DNA of 36,349 nucleotides from an uncultured Synergistales bacterium (GCA_905233645.1 CAJODZ010000014.1:1-36349); one strand, 5' to 3'; positions 16,709-26,664 are shown, numbered from the stretch's first letter. The notes: a model not told the origin generated them from the sequence alone. Made by a program: numbers and translations.

Positions 16709-19135
16709 TTGTCAGATAGATTAAAAAATATACGCAATCAAAATAACGGCGATGGTAGTGAAATTTATAGAAGCCCTGACGATGTATTATTTAATCGTAA
16801 ATTTTCAGAAAATGATAACCGCAACCCTAATCCAATAAGGAGGCCGCCCGTTAGAAGACCTAAAATTCAGCGTAAAAAAAGGCCGTCTGTTTTAAAAATT
16901 ATATTCATGACGTTGCTGCTTATTTTTTTATTAGCGACTGGGGCTGTTAGTGCTGGTGTTGCATGGTACGTTGTAAAACTTTCTGAAGATTTGCCGAGCA
17001 TGGTCGAACTTGCTAACCCTCGAAATTCTTTGCCGTCAATTTTGTATGACCGTAACGGTGAAGTAATAGCAAGATTATTTATCGAAAACCGTACACCAAT
17101 TGAATTAAATCAGGTTTCCCCATGGTTAATACGTGCTGTTATGGCGGCGGAAGATTCTGCTTTTTATGAACACGGGGGAATTAGATTAAGTTCAATGGCT
17201 CGCGCTTTATGGAATGACATCATTGAACGCAAAAAAGTTCAGGGGGCAAGTACGATTACACAGCAGTTAGCTCGAAATTTATTCCTGTCTCATGAGAAAA
17301 GCGTTACACGTAAAGCTAAAGAGATTATTATCGCAATGCGTATGGAAAAATTATTTTCGAAAGATAGGATTTTGGAATTATATTTAAATACGATTAACTT
17401 TGGTCATGGTGCTTGGGGAGCTGAGACGGCGGCGCGAACTTATTTTGATAAATCAGCTAAGGATTTAGATTTGGCGCAGTCCGCAATTTTAGCCGGTTTA
17501 ATCGCAAATCCAGGCCGTTATAATCCGTTAAGCAATGAAAATAATGCTAAAGCCCGTCAAAATTATGTTTTATCCCGTATGGAAACATTAGGCTGGATTA
17601 CTCCTGACCAAAGACAAAAAGCTTACGACGAAAAATTAACTTTCAAAAGTCGCGTAAACCGTATCGAAGAATTTAACCGCGCTCCTTATTTTGTATCGCA
17701 TTTATTATTTAATGACTTGTTGCCAAAATACGGAACAGACGAAGTTTACAGCGGCGGAATGCAAATTTATACAACGCTCGATATTAGATTACAGGAAAAA
17801 GCGCGCGAAGCGATTAACACTTTGCCTCAAAATATTATGGGAGCGTTAGTTTGCATGAAAGCTGAAACGGGCGAAATACTTGCGTTAGTCGGCGGAAAAG
17901 ATTTTAAAGACAGCAAATTTAATAGAGCTACACAAGCATTCAGACAGCCCGGCTCAAGTTTTAAACCAATAGTTTATGCTGCTGCAATGGAAGAGGATAT
18001 TTTCCCCAGCGACCATTTTTTAGACGCGCCGATAACTTTCAAAAATAAGGGCGGTCGCGGTAAAGATTGGTCGCCTAAAAATTCAAGCAAAGGCTTCGCC
18101 GGTGAAGTTACGTTACAAAGAGCTTTAACAAGTTCATTAAACACCGTTGCTGTTCGTGTTGCGGCGTATATCGGGACTGATGTAATCGTAAGAATGGCGC
18201 GTAACATGGGAATTGAGACGAAGTATTTGCCAGATGATTTATCCGTTGCATTAGGGACAGCGAGTTTAACTCCGTTAGAAATGGCGGTTGCGTTTAATTG
18301 TTTTAACAACGGCGGTTTAAGAATAGTACCTTTAACAATTACGATGATTAAAGACCGCGACGGGAATGTAATCGAACGCCGTGAAACAGCAAAAAGCCAG
18401 GCAATAAGAATTTCAACAGCATATTCAATCCGTTCAATGTTACAAGACGCTGTCAGAGCCGGAACAGGTAAGCCAGCCGCAGTTGCAAAAATTAACACGT
18501 TCGGGAAAACAGGAACTTCAAATGATTTTATAGACGCTTGGTTTGTTGGAGGAGTTCCCGGATTAACAACAGCTGTTTACGCCGGAAGAGATGACCATAA
18601 AACAATGGGTCGCCGTGGTTTTGGTGGAACGATGGCCGCTCCAGTCTGGAAAAATTTTATGACATACGCTACAGAAATCGAAAAGACACCGGCAAATTTC
18701 CCAGCACCGCCTTCAAATGCTGATGTTGATAAAGTTTCGATTTGCCGCGCAACTGGTTATATAGCCCGTTCCGGTTGTCAAGCAGTTCCGTTATTCTTCC
18801 CTAAAGGCAAAGCACCTACGACTTCATGCCCTGTTCATGGAGGAAGTTATAAAGCTGCTGACAATGACCCCAGAGGCCCAAGATTATTTTTGATTGAGCA
18901 GGACGATACTTATTACGCAAGTCTTGAGACTAAAGAGAACTCATCTTCTTCACCGAGCGCACCTAAAGAAACGCCCCAAGCTCAACAACCTGCGCCCCCG
19001 ACACAGCATGTTACAGTTCCAGCACCGCAGGTTAATATTCCTAAGCAAAACGCTCCTGCTCCGCAAAGAGACGCTCAAGCCGATGAAGTCGAAAAGCGTT
19101 ACAGGCAATTATTACGTCAATACGGTTTGGAATAA
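16709..19135 (+). CDS. mrcA: Class A penicillin-binding protein (PBP1A type)
   Basis: Bifunctional peptidoglycan glycosyltransferase-transpeptidase, 808 aa. A basic cytoplasmic tail (RRPPVRRPKIQRKKRP) precedes a single TM helix at about 63-88. The GT51 domain has Glu148 in MAAEDSAFYEHGG, and QGASTITQQLARNLFLS. The transpeptidase has S416-S-F-K419, S476-L-N478 and K600-T-G-T603, so all catalytic motifs are intact. The last about 90 residues are a Pro/Gln/Ala-rich linker and short helix (VEKRYRQLLRQYG). The start is TTG 16709 with AAGGAG 12 nt upstream. The two codons before it are ATT, closer to the Shine-Dalgarno sequence, so an AUU start is conceivable. hydF follows by 25 nt. Confidence 0.95.
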   Translation: MSDRLKNIRNQNNGDGSEIYRSPDDVLFNRKFSENDNRNPNPIRRPPVRRPKIQRKKRPSVLKIIFMTLLLIFLLATGAVSAGVAWYVVKLSEDLPSMVELANPRNSLPSILYDRNGEVIARLFIENRTPIELNQVSPWLIRAVMAAEDSAFYEHGGIRLSSMARALWNDIIERKKVQGASTITQQLARNLFLSHEKSVTRKAKEIIIAMRMEKLFSKDRILELYLNTINFGHGAWGAETAARTYFDKSAKDLDLAQSAILAGLIANPGRYNPLSNENNAKARQNYVLSRMETLGWITPDQRQKAYDEKLTFKSRVNRIEEFNRAPYFVSHLLFNDLLPKYGTDEVYSGGMQIYTTLDIRLQEKAREAINTLPQNIMGALVCMKAETGEILALVGGKDFKDSKFNRATQAFRQPGSSFKPIVYAAAMEEDIFPSDHFLDAPITFKNKGGRGKDWSPKNSSKGFAGEVTLQRALTSSLNTVAVRVAAYIGTDVIVRMARNMGIETKYLPDDLSVALGTASLTPLEMAVAFNCFNNGGLRIVPLTITMIKDRDGNVIERRETAKSQAIRISTAYSIRSMLQDAVRAGTGKPAAVAKINTFGKTGTSNDFIDAWFVGGVPGLTTAVYAGRDDHKTMGRRGFGGTMAAPVWKNFMTYATEIEKTPANFPAPPSNADVDKVSICRATGYIARSGCQAVPLFFPKGKAPTTSCPVHGGSYKAADNDPRGPRLFLIEQDDTYYASLETKENSSSSPSAPKETPQAQQPAPPTQHVTVPAPQVNIPKQNAPAPQRDAQADEVEKRYRQLLRQYGLE

Positions 19136-19160
19136 TTTAAAAGAGGTGGCTTAAAAAATT

Positions 19161-20330
19161 ATGACAGCCGGTTTAAATCAAACACCTTCGAGCGAGCGCG
19201 TTCACATTGGATTTTTTGGTGTTCGTAATTCTGGTAAATCGAGCCTCGTAAACGCAATTACGGGGCAAAATTTAGCTGTTGTTTCAGATGTTAAAGGCAC
19301 TACGACCGACCCTGTTAAAAAAGCAATGGAATTATTACCGTTAGGGCCGGTGTTAATAATTGATACGCCTGGCTTTGATGATGATGACAAAGAGTTAGGC
19401 GCGTTAAGAATTAAAAAGACCAGCGAAATTTTAAGCACGTGTGATGTCGCAATTCTTGTAAAAACTGCTGGCCAAGAGCTTAACGAGACAGAACGAACTC
19501 TTATAAAATTATTTGGTGAGCGGCCTTATTTGATTGCACAGAATAAAGCGGACTTGTTAAAAAATTTGCCTGTTGCTTCTGAAAATGAGATTTATGTGAG
19601 TGCATTGACTGGGTTAAATATTTTTGAGCTTAAAGAAAAATTAGCTACGCTCGTTAAAAATAAATCTGATGACCGAAAAATTATTGCTGATTTATTACAA
19701 CCTCAAGAATTAGCAATTCTAGTAGTTCCAGTTGATAAAGCCGCTCCGAAAGGACGTTTGATATTGCCTCAACAGCAGACAATACGTGAAATTTTAGATA
19801 ATCATTGTTACGCATTAGTTTGTCAAAACACTGAGCTTGAAAATATTTTAAAGACCATAACGCCCAAAATCGTAATCACGGACTCACAAGTTTTTAAACA
19901 AGTGAGCGAAATCGTGCCTGAAAATATTTTGCTTACATCGTTTTCGATATTATTTGCGCGTTACAAGGGTGATTTAAATTTATTGATTGACGGAGCTAAA
20001 AAATTAGCCGAGCTAAAAAATTCCGACCGTGTCTTAATTTCAGAAGGCTGTACACATCACAGACAATGCAAAATTCCGGCGATGATTAAAAAATTCACGA
20101 ACGCAACACCTGAATTTTATTTCACGTCTGGCGGAGAATTTCCATTAAATTTAAGCGATTACGATTTAATAATACATTGCGGCGGTTGCATGTTAAATCA
20201 ACAAGAAATGACATCAAGGTTGGCGCGCGCAAAAAATTCAAATATCCCAATCGTTAATTACGGAATAGCTATCGCCCATATGAACGGAATTTTAAAAAGC
20301 AGCTTAAAACCTTTTAATATCGATTTATAA
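19161..20330 (+). CDS. hydF: [FeFe]-hydrogenase H-cluster maturation GTPase HydF
   Basis: HydF is the GTPase scaffold on which HydE and HydG build the 2Fe subcluster delivered to [FeFe]-hydrogenase. The N-terminal Era/TrmE-like GTPase has G20VRNSGKSS28 (P-loop), KGTTTDP (switch I), DTPGFDD (G3) and NKAD (G4). The C-terminal cluster domain carries CTHH (C297, H299) and HCGGC (H339, C340, C343), the CxH...HCxxC ligand set. Length 389 aa is normal. hydE, hydG and hydA are not in the window. AGAGGTGG precedes ATG 19161. It implies a hydrogen-metabolising anaerobe. Confidence 0.95.
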   Translation: MTAGLNQTPSSERVHIGFFGVRNSGKSSLVNAITGQNLAVVSDVKGTTTDPVKKAMELLPLGPVLIIDTPGFDDDDKELGALRIKKTSEILSTCDVAILVKTAGQELNETERTLIKLFGERPYLIAQNKADLLKNLPVASENEIYVSALTGLNIFELKEKLATLVKNKSDDRKIIADLLQPQELAILVVPVDKAAPKGRLILPQQQTIREILDNHCYALVCQNTELENILKTITPKIVITDSQVFKQVSEIVPENILLTSFSILFARYKGDLNLLIDGAKKLAELKNSDRVLISEGCTHHRQCKIPAMIKKFTNATPEFYFTSGGEFPLNLSDYDLIIHCGGCMLNQQEMTSRLARAKNSNIPIVNYGIAIAHMNGILKSSLKPFNIDL

Positions 20331-20338
20331 ATTTTGTG

Positions 20339-20500
20339 TATAATAACATGATTAGCAATAATTAAGACAGTCCTTTAAAAATATGGGGGCTGTCTTTTTT
20401 ACAACTACGTTTACCACTACAAAAAATCATTTACAAATTTAGAGGGCATAAAATATTTTAACGCATCGATTTTTTAACAAAGTGTTAAATTTTTTGAAGG
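20339..20500 (+). repeat. Terminator-linked intergenic repeat, copy B
   Basis: TATAAT at 20339-20344; hairpin GACAGTCC/GGGCTGTC (20364-20394) with T6, serving hydF; then the invariant CTACGTTTACCACTAC, a variable stretch with GGGCATA and GCATCGAT, and AACAAAGTGTTAAAT. It lacks the AGGCGTGTT end seen in copies A and C. In this copy TTTAACA-aag-TGTTAAA is a perfect small inverted repeat. It lies between the convergent hydF and dprA. Confidence 0.8.
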
Positions 20501-20524
20501 GATTAAAAACTCGTTCGCAAAAAT

Positions 20525-21646
20525 TTATATCACAGCACTGTAACGTCCAGCTCCGCTATTATTCACAAGCCCGAACGCTGATAAAGTTAATAAACCTGAT
20601 TGTAAAACTGCTAAATCTAAACCCGTAAATTCTAATAAACTGTCAAGCGTTATGTTAGAGTTTTTCTGCAAAGTGTTGTAAATAATTTTTTCATCGTCGG
20701 ATAAATCAGGAGCGTTATTTTGTTCGGGTATGCTTGCAAAATCTTCAAAGTTTAAATTTATCTGCCCCCGTAATTCTGCTAAACCTTTTACAAAATCATC
20801 TATATTGCATAAAATTTTCGCTCCGTCTTGAATTAGTTTGTTCGTTCCGGTGCTGTTATCGTCCGTAATTTTTCCAGGCACACTCCAGATTTCGCGGTTT
20901 AAATCTATTGCAATTTGTGCAGTGTGCATTGCGCCGCCGGTTAATGAACTCTCTATAATCACGACACGTCCCGACAACGCCGCTATAATTCTGTTACGTT
21001 CCGGAAATCTCCAAGCTTCACCGCCGGTTTGTGTCGGGTATTCTGAAATTACAACTCCGTTTTCACAAATTCGCTCGAATAAATCTTTGTGTTCAGCCGG
21101 ATAAATCTTGTTAATGCCTGTTCCGAAAACAGCTATGGTTTTTCCGCCAATGTCTAAACAAGCACGATGAGCCGCCGCGTCAATACCTTTTGCTCCACCT
21201 GAAATAATGTTTAATCCAACGCTTGAAAGAGCCTTCGCAATTCCGGACGCTATATTTTGACCGTAAAGGCTGCTCTTGCGAGTACCAACAATCGCGGCGG
21301 AGGGCATTTCTAAATTTAAATTCTCACTGCCTTTGATATAAAGACCGACGGGAGGATTTTTTAGGTCAAATAATTTTTGAGGGTAATCGTTATCGAGAGC
21401 CGTTATAAATTTCGCGTTAGCTTTATAAATATTATCAATTTCGCGCTCAAGCCATGAATTTTTAAGCAAGACGTTTTTGATTTTCTCAATACGGGAAGGT
21501 TTAATGCCTAATTCTTCAAAAATTTTAGAGTTCGTGTTCAAAATATCGGCTATGTCAAAATGTTCGCAGAGATTTTTAAAATCTTCATACGGCACACGTG
21601 CAGCATTTAATAAAATTCCGGCCTTAGTTATTAAATTTAAATTCAT
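20525..21646 (-). CDS. dprA: DNA-processing protein DprA
   Basis: DprA/Smf loads RecA onto incoming single-stranded DNA in natural transformation. The Rossmann core is intact: AAIVGTRKSSLYGQNIASGIAK, ISGGAKGIDAAAHRACLD, TIAVFGTGINKIYPAEHK, GVVISEYP and WRFPERNRIIAALSG, with VPGKITDDNSTGTNKLI. The C-terminal part (about 300-373) has a winged-helix DprA tail. It is 373 aa. The start overlaps the end of the endonuclease III gene by 23 nt and it is the last gene of the run. com genes are not seen nearby, and DprA alone does not prove competence. Confidence 0.95.
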   Translation of the reverse strand: MNLNLITKAGILLNAARVPYEDFKNLCEHFDIADILNTNSKIFEELGIKPSRIEKIKNVLLKNSWLEREIDNIYKANAKFITALDNDYPQKLFDLKNPPVGLYIKGSENLNLEMPSAAIVGTRKSSLYGQNIASGIAKALSSVGLNIISGGAKGIDAAAHRACLDIGGKTIAVFGTGINKIYPAEHKDLFERICENGVVISEYPTQTGGEAWRFPERNRIIAALSGRVVIIESSLTGGAMHTAQIAIDLNREIWSVPGKITDDNSTGTNKLIQDGAKILCNIDDFVKGLAELRGQINLNFEDFASIPEQNNAPDLSDDEKIIYNTLQKNSNITLDSLLEFTGLDLAVLQSGLLTLSAFGLVNNSGAGRYSAVI

Positions 21647-22388
21647 CGCACAAATTATTTTTGGCTAAAACGCATTTTTCACACTCAGGTTTTCGCGCAT
21701 GACAAATTTTACGACCGTGCTCAATTAAATTCACATGGCCGCCTAAACATTTTTCAAGAGGAACAATTTTCTCAAGAATTAGCGAAATTTCGTCGGGTTT
21801 TAAATTTTTATCAGCAATTCCAGTCCTTTGCGAAACTCGTTTTACATGCGTGTCAACCGGAAAAGCTTTTAACTCAAAATCAAACAGCAAAACACACGCA
21901 ACCGTTTTCATGCCAACGCCCTTAAAATTTATTAAATAATTAAAAATATAATCGCGGTCATAATTTAATAAAGGCTTTAGCGAAAATTTTCCAAAATCTT
22001 TATAAATTTGGGTAAGTATTTCAATTATTCGGGCTGCTTTAGTGTGAGCAAGTCCAGCCGGTTTGATAGATAGCTCTAATTTTTCAGCACCGGCCTTTAA
22101 AACTTCCTGCCAGTCTTTAAAATCAGCCTTCAAATTTTTAAAAGCTGTGTCGCGGTTTTTATCGTTAGTGTTTTGCGAAAGTACTGTCAAAATTAACCCG
22201 TCGAGCGGTTCTTCATGTTTCAAAACCGGAGGACGGGAAATATTTTTATAAATAATTTCGAGCGTGTCTATGATTTTTAATGCCTTATGAATTTTGATCG
22301 CCCTGTTCTGTCTGTTCGTCTTGTTTAGCTTTAGCGGCTGCTTTTCGTTTAGAATTTGAACGAGCCACGCGGCCAAACTTTTTCTCAA
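21624..22388 (-). CDS. nth: Endonuclease III-type DNA glycosylase (HhH-GPD, 4Fe-4S)
   Basis: Base-excision repair glycosylase. LTVLSQNTNDKNRD is the first HhH-GPD block, NFKGVGMKTVACVLLFDF the helix-hairpin-helix, and FPVDTHVKRVSQRTG carries the catalytic Asp (V-D-T-H-V). C-terminal cysteines (KICHARKPECEKCVLAKNNLC) give the C-x6-C-x2-C-x5-C cluster. The catalytic Lys expected in the HhH (L-P-G-V-G-x-K) is present as GVGMKT. The coordinate uses the farthest standard start (TTG 22388), but the first 32 residues overlap the protease gene in another frame and look spurious. Homology begins near 22292, where the codon is ATT behind AGGG with 8 nt spacing. Confidence 0.88.
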   Translation of the reverse strand: MRKSLAAWLVQILNEKQPLKLNKTNRQNRAIKIHKALKIIDTLEIIYKNISRPPVLKHEEPLDGLILTVLSQNTNDKNRDTAFKNLKADFKDWQEVLKAGAEKLELSIKPAGLAHTKAARIIEILTQIYKDFGKFSLKPLLNYDRDYIFNYLINFKGVGMKTVACVLLFDFELKAFPVDTHVKRVSQRTGIADKNLKPDEISLILEKIVPLEKCLGGHVNLIEHGRKICHARKPECEKCVLAKNNLCDEFKFNN

Positions 22389-24822
22389 GACGAATGCTGT
22401 CGCCCAACATCTTTTTAAGTCTTGCTTTTACGCGGCCATGAACAGAATTTTCGCTGTAAGAGCCGTCTTTGCGTTCACGACCTGCGCTGACACCTGTTAA
22501 TAATTCAATGCCCTCGTCAATATTATTCACAGCCCAAATCGAAAATTTACCGTCTTTTACAGCCTGAATAACTTCGGAATTTAGCATTAAGTGTTTAATA
22601 TTTGAGCTTGGTATCATAACGCCCTGTTCACCTGTTAAACCGGCAAGCTTGCAATATTCGTAAAAGCCCTCAATTTTCTCATTAACGCCGCCGATTGGCT
22701 GAACTGTTCCGAATTGGTCAACTGAACCCGTAACGGCGATGCTCTGTTTTAACGGTAAACCTGATAACGCAGAAAGCAGACAATATAATTCAGTCGATGA
22801 CGCGCTGTCGCCCTCAATTCCAGAATAATTCTGCTCAAAAGTAATATGCGCTGAAAGTGTTAAAGGCATGTCCTGAGCATATTTACGGCCAAGATAACTC
22901 GATAAAATCATTAAGCCTTTATTATGTATCGGGCCTGTCATTCGGACTTCACGCTCAATATTTATAACACCCTCTTGTCCCATAAAAACGTTAGCTGTAA
23001 TTCTCGACGGGTGTCCAAATCTGTAATCGTTCAAATCAATCACTGAAAGCCCGTTAATTTGTCCGACCGCTTCGCCTGAAGTGTCAATGTGAATAATTCC
23101 GTCTTTAAACGCGCGAGCTAATTTGTCTTTGTATAAACCTGAACGGTAATTTTTATGCTCTATTGCTTTTATAACGTCCGGCCTCGTAACGTTTGAATGA
23201 TTTTTATTTTTAGAGTTTAACGCCGCCCAAGCATTAGCTTCCGCAAGTAATTCACGTAACGGCCCGACCTCAACTGATAATAAATTTTGGTCTTCAGCTT
23301 CACGGCTTGCCCATTCGACAATCTCAGATAATGCGCCGGCGTCAAAAGGTTTCATGTTCTCCTGTTTAATTACACCGGCAACATATTCAGCGAGCCAGCG
23401 TTCATTTTTAGCGTCGCGTTTCATATCTATATCGAAAGGCGATTTGATTTTAAATAACTTTTGAAATTCCTGGTCATAATATTGCAATAATTCATAAATA
23501 TACGGAGTACCGGTCATAATAATTTTTAAATTCATTTTTACGGGAGCTGGCCTCAATGATGCAACAGGTATCGCACCGTATTGTTCACCTAAATTTTCAA
23601 TCGCAGCTTCACCCGTACGTAAAAGTCTTTTAATAGCTTCCCACGACATAAAATTCATTAAGACTTTTTCAGCGTCAATAACCAAAAATCCCCCGTTAGC
23701 TCTATGAAAAGCACCAGGCAAAATCTTTTTAAAGTCCGTATACAAATATCCTTGATGGCTTTCATATTCGACACGTCCGGCCAAGTTGTAATACGTCGGG
23801 TTCGTCTCCCAAATTACGGGCGCGCCTTTTTCAGGGTCATTGCTTACGAATAAATTTGCCTGATAGCGGTTAAAATCGACTTCAGCATTTTCATCACGTG
23901 CAGCCGTAACGAATGCTCCTGAATTTTCGATTACGTCATCAGTTAATTTATCAAGCCACGTTAAAAAATCTTGATTGCTTTTATATTTTTCGCGTAAATC
24001 GTCAATGCACGGAGTTATGGCGACTTTGCAAATATCGGCCTCTAATTTATCGAGAACTTCTTTTAATTTTTTCTCCATGTCTCTAATTTGGCGCATTCCA
24101 GTTAAAGTACGCTGCGAAACTTTTTCGGACAATTCCTGATAACGGCGTTGTTTTTTCTCGTCAAGCTGTTCGTATTCTTCGGGCTTTAATTCGCGTTTAA
24201 TCTTTTTGCCGTTCTCATCTTTATCATCGACCAACGGAATATTTATAAAACCCTGCGGCGTTCTTCTTAACGAAAAATGTTCCTTTGCCGCCTTAGCTTT
24301 TAACTTGTCCATAATGGCGTTAGCTTTGTCCTGAAATAATTTTATATGCGCGGCGCGTTCTTCTTCGTATTGGCTTTGTTCAAAGGCTTTGCTGATAGTA
24401 TTTTTTAAATCATTAACTAATTCTTCGAGGTCGTTAGTTAAATTTTTACCTTGACCGGCCGGAACACAGATAGCTACGGGTTCGCCTGGTTTGTCAAAAT
24501 TATATAAATACAAAATATCATCGGGAGCGGGTAATTTTTTAGCTCTTGCCTGTAATCTTTCAAGTGCGTAACTAGTTCTGCCGTTGCCCGGATTGCCGAC
24601 GATAAAAATATTATAGCCGCGTCCGTTGACGTTTAAGCCAAATTCCATAGCCTCCGCAGCACGTTGTTGACCAGGTAAAGCCTCATAAGCCCCGTATTTT
24701 TTGAGGTCAATTTTTATATCGTCAGTGTTATTTAATTTCCAGCTTGCCGGGTCTTTTAATTTTCTGAGTTTATTTATATCGAGTTTAAATTTTTTGAAAT
24801 TGCTGTCTTGATTTTTATACAC
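22285..24822 (-). CDS. Lon-like ATP-dependent protease (AAA_32 type)
   Basis: An 845-aa Lon-family protease of the AAA_32/LonC-YcbZ-like branch, which lacks the canonical LAN domain. G76NPGNGRTS84 is a P-loop with Arg in place of the usual Lys, as in this branch. A long charged coiled-coil insertion (about 140-290) follows. The second half has the AAA core (GAFHRANGGFLVIDAEKVL). The protease domain has Ser673 in GIEGDSASSTELY and Lys716 in GGVNEKIEGFYEYC, the Ser-Lys dyad, so it should be proteolytically active. The C-terminal tail is Lys/Arg/Gln-rich and probably disordered. It follows the TPR gene by 37 nt. Targets are unknown. Confidence 0.9.
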   Translation of the reverse strand: MYKNQDSNFKKFKLDINKLRKLKDPASWKLNNTDDIKIDLKKYGAYEALPGQQRAAEAMEFGLNVNGRGYNIFIVGNPGNGRTSYALERLQARAKKLPAPDDILYLYNFDKPGEPVAICVPAGQGKNLTNDLEELVNDLKNTISKAFEQSQYEEERAAHIKLFQDKANAIMDKLKAKAAKEHFSLRRTPQGFINIPLVDDKDENGKKIKRELKPEEYEQLDEKKQRRYQELSEKVSQRTLTGMRQIRDMEKKLKEVLDKLEADICKVAITPCIDDLREKYKSNQDFLTWLDKLTDDVIENSGAFVTAARDENAEVDFNRYQANLFVSNDPEKGAPVIWETNPTYYNLAGRVEYESHQGYLYTDFKKILPGAFHRANGGFLVIDAEKVLMNFMSWEAIKRLLRTGEAAIENLGEQYGAIPVASLRPAPVKMNLKIIMTGTPYIYELLQYYDQEFQKLFKIKSPFDIDMKRDAKNERWLAEYVAGVIKQENMKPFDAGALSEIVEWASREAEDQNLLSVEVGPLRELLAEANAWAALNSKNKNHSNVTRPDVIKAIEHKNYRSGLYKDKLARAFKDGIIHIDTSGEAVGQINGLSVIDLNDYRFGHPSRITANVFMGQEGVINIEREVRMTGPIHNKGLMILSSYLGRKYAQDMPLTLSAHITFEQNYSGIEGDSASSTELYCLLSALSGLPLKQSIAVTGSVDQFGTVQPIGGVNEKIEGFYEYCKLAGLTGEQGVMIPSSNIKHLMLNSEVIQAVKDGKFSIWAVNNIDEGIELLTGVSAGRERKDGSYSENSVHGRVKARLKKMLGDSIRLEKKFGRVARSNSKRKAAAKAKQDEQTEQGDQNS

Positions 24823-24859
24823 GTTTAAAAAATTCTTCTCCTGTTTAATTTATAATTTT

Positions 24860-25798
24860 TTATTTCGCTAAACATTTATGCGCCGCTAACATTTCTATTA
24901 TTGCAGCGTCATCGCGTTCGACTAAAATTTTGTTCATGGCCTCATAATCTTCTAAGCCTTCTAATGTATCGAGAATGCCTAACATGCGTTCATGCTCATT
25001 ATCCATACGGCCTGACAGTAATCCGAATAATACAGTCCCGCGTGAAAACCACCTGAAAAAATCTTCAGATATCGACAAAATATCAAAGAACATTACGCTA
25101 AAATTAAATTCTTCCTGCATTTTGGGTGAAGCGTCCTCGTCAGGCTCTTCAAAATATCCAAGCATATAAAACGGAACGTCAACTCCTAAAATTAAGGCGT
25201 CCCAAAACATTTGCGCACAGACACTGTAATTTTGATTAGGCGATAACATAAATGTTGCAATTAAACGGGAATATGCCCAGCCTAAATTGTGTTCATCGTC
25301 TTTCATACTGAACGCTAAAATTTTCTGCCAGGCGCGAATCTGCACTAAAGTTCTGTAATATAAATCTTTCATTCTTAAAGTTTCGTCGATAATTGCAGCA
25401 GCTTGCGCATATCCAGGATTTGTATTCAATAATTTATCTTCAAGGAGTTTTAAAAGTTCTTCGTACTCTCCTAACGAGAATAACGAAAACGCAAGCCTCT
25501 GATTTAAGGCTAGTAATAAATCATCTCTGTCTTCTTCATCGTTCCAATACTCATTGCTGTCCTCAACCGAAGATATAGCATGTCTTAAAATGGCTGTACG
25601 CAATAAAGTATTCTCTGTAGTATCTGCTTTTATCATCAAAGCGTTTGGTTCGTCGGGGTCGATAGTTAAAACTTTCTCGGCAAAATTAGCAGCTACGCTG
25701 ATACTTTCAGAATTGTACGCCATTGATAATAATTGAGTTATGCGCTTTTTAGATTTTCCATTCGCGTTTTGGGGTTCTTTTTGGTTTTTTTTTCTCAC
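24860..25798 (-). CDS. TPR-like helical repeat protein, unknown function
   Basis: A 312-aa, strongly acidic, all-helical protein with TPR-like units (SVAANFAEKVLTIDPDEPNAL; LAFSLFSLGEYEELLKLLED). No catalytic motif is visible, and there is no signal peptide, so it is probably a cytosolic scaffold. The start is taken as GTG 25798 (MRKKNQKEP), with AAGGAG 10 nt upstream that overlaps the end of the preceding gene. A longer frame to 25828 would begin inside that gene. Co-directional between the secreted protein and the Lon-like protease; it could be an adaptor for either, which is inference from position alone. Confidence 0.75.
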   Translation of the reverse strand: MRKKNQKEPQNANGKSKKRITQLLSMAYNSESISVAANFAEKVLTIDPDEPNALMIKADTTENTLLRTAILRHAISSVEDSNEYWNDEEDRDDLLLALNQRLAFSLFSLGEYEELLKLLEDKLLNTNPGYAQAAAIIDETLRMKDLYYRTLVQIRAWQKILAFSMKDDEHNLGWAYSRLIATFMLSPNQNYSVCAQMFWDALILGVDVPFYMLGYFEEPDEDASPKMQEEFNFSVMFFDILSISEDFFRWFSRGTVLFGLLSGRMDNEHERMLGILDTLEGLEDYEAMNKILVERDDAAIIEMLAAHKCLAK

Positions 25799-25812
25799 GA
25801 AAAACACTCTCC

Positions 25813-26658
25813 TTAATCTACGTCCCAATGAGGCCCGGAACTATTATTATTATTTCCATTACCGCCGCTATTATTGCTGTTGTCTGATAATGAAGTTGTC
25901 TCGTTACTGCTGCTGTTTTCAATGCTTGTCTCAGAACCGCCGCCACCGGAATTATACGCTGTCAAATGACGTTCAAGAACAACACGGCCAGCCCATAACA
26001 TACCCCATTGACGCGCTAAATTTGCTAATTCGGAATTATCTCCGCCGTCAACGTAATAAACTTTGTTTTTATAAAGCTCTTTGGCTAAAAATGGACGCAT
26101 ACGTTTTAAAGTCTGCCACATGTATTCACCGGAACTGGGCATAATATTTTTCCAACGCTTACCCATCCATAACCAAACACCGGCGTTATAACTATTCCAA
26201 GCAATAATCGTGTTTATATTGCCGTCGTTATACCAGCCCATACGATTGCATCTGTATTTAAGAATTTTTAAAAAGGCTTTGCTCGAAAAATCTAAACCAT
26301 AGCCCCATGAACTCACAGCACGAACTAACGCCGGGATATCAGTCGGAATGACAGAACCAACTAAAATGTCACTCGGATAAATATTTCCGGCTCTGTCGAT
26401 TTGACCATATACCCAACGATTTTCAGCTATTTGCGCAACAGGATAACCGTCAAACGTAGCGTACCAACCGGCTGGCAAATTCGAGGGCTTCCAAATTTCA
26501 AAGTTCATCGCATAAGCCTTTTGATAAGCCGCCATAACCGGAGTAGGTGCGTACTCGTAAAAATCGTTATTATTATTCTTCTTTCTGGCCGCGTAAGCCG
26601 TTGAAATTAAAATTGAATAAATTGCAAACGCAAGCACTAAAAATTTTATCTTTTTCAT
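25813..26658 (-). CDS. Secreted protein with an Asn/Ser/Gly-rich tail, unknown
   Basis: A 281-aa exported protein without a recognised family. The signal peptide is MKKIKFLVLAFAIYSILISTAYA, cut probably after AYA. The middle 200 residues are Trp/Tyr-rich and look globular (WYATFDGYPVAQIAENRWVYGQIDRAGNIYPSD; WNSYNAGVWLWMGKRWKNIMPSSGEYMW). The last 50 or so are low-complexity Ser/Asn/Gly/Thr with a GGGG run, ending in SGPHWDVD. This suggests an extracytoplasmic domain with a flexible tail. It begins 6 nt after the folD stop and ends just before the TPR gene, so it is probably co-transcribed. Confidence 0.75.
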   Translation of the reverse strand: MKKIKFLVLAFAIYSILISTAYAARKKNNNNDFYEYAPTPVMAAYQKAYAMNFEIWKPSNLPAGWYATFDGYPVAQIAENRWVYGQIDRAGNIYPSDILVGSVIPTDIPALVRAVSSWGYGLDFSSKAFLKILKYRCNRMGWYNDGNINTIIAWNSYNAGVWLWMGKRWKNIMPSSGEYMWQTLKRMRPFLAKELYKNKVYYVDGGDNSELANLARQWGMLWAGRVVLERHLTAYNSGGGGSETSIENSSSNETTSLSDNSNNSGGNGNNNNSSGPHWDVD

Positions 26659-26664
26659 GATTTT

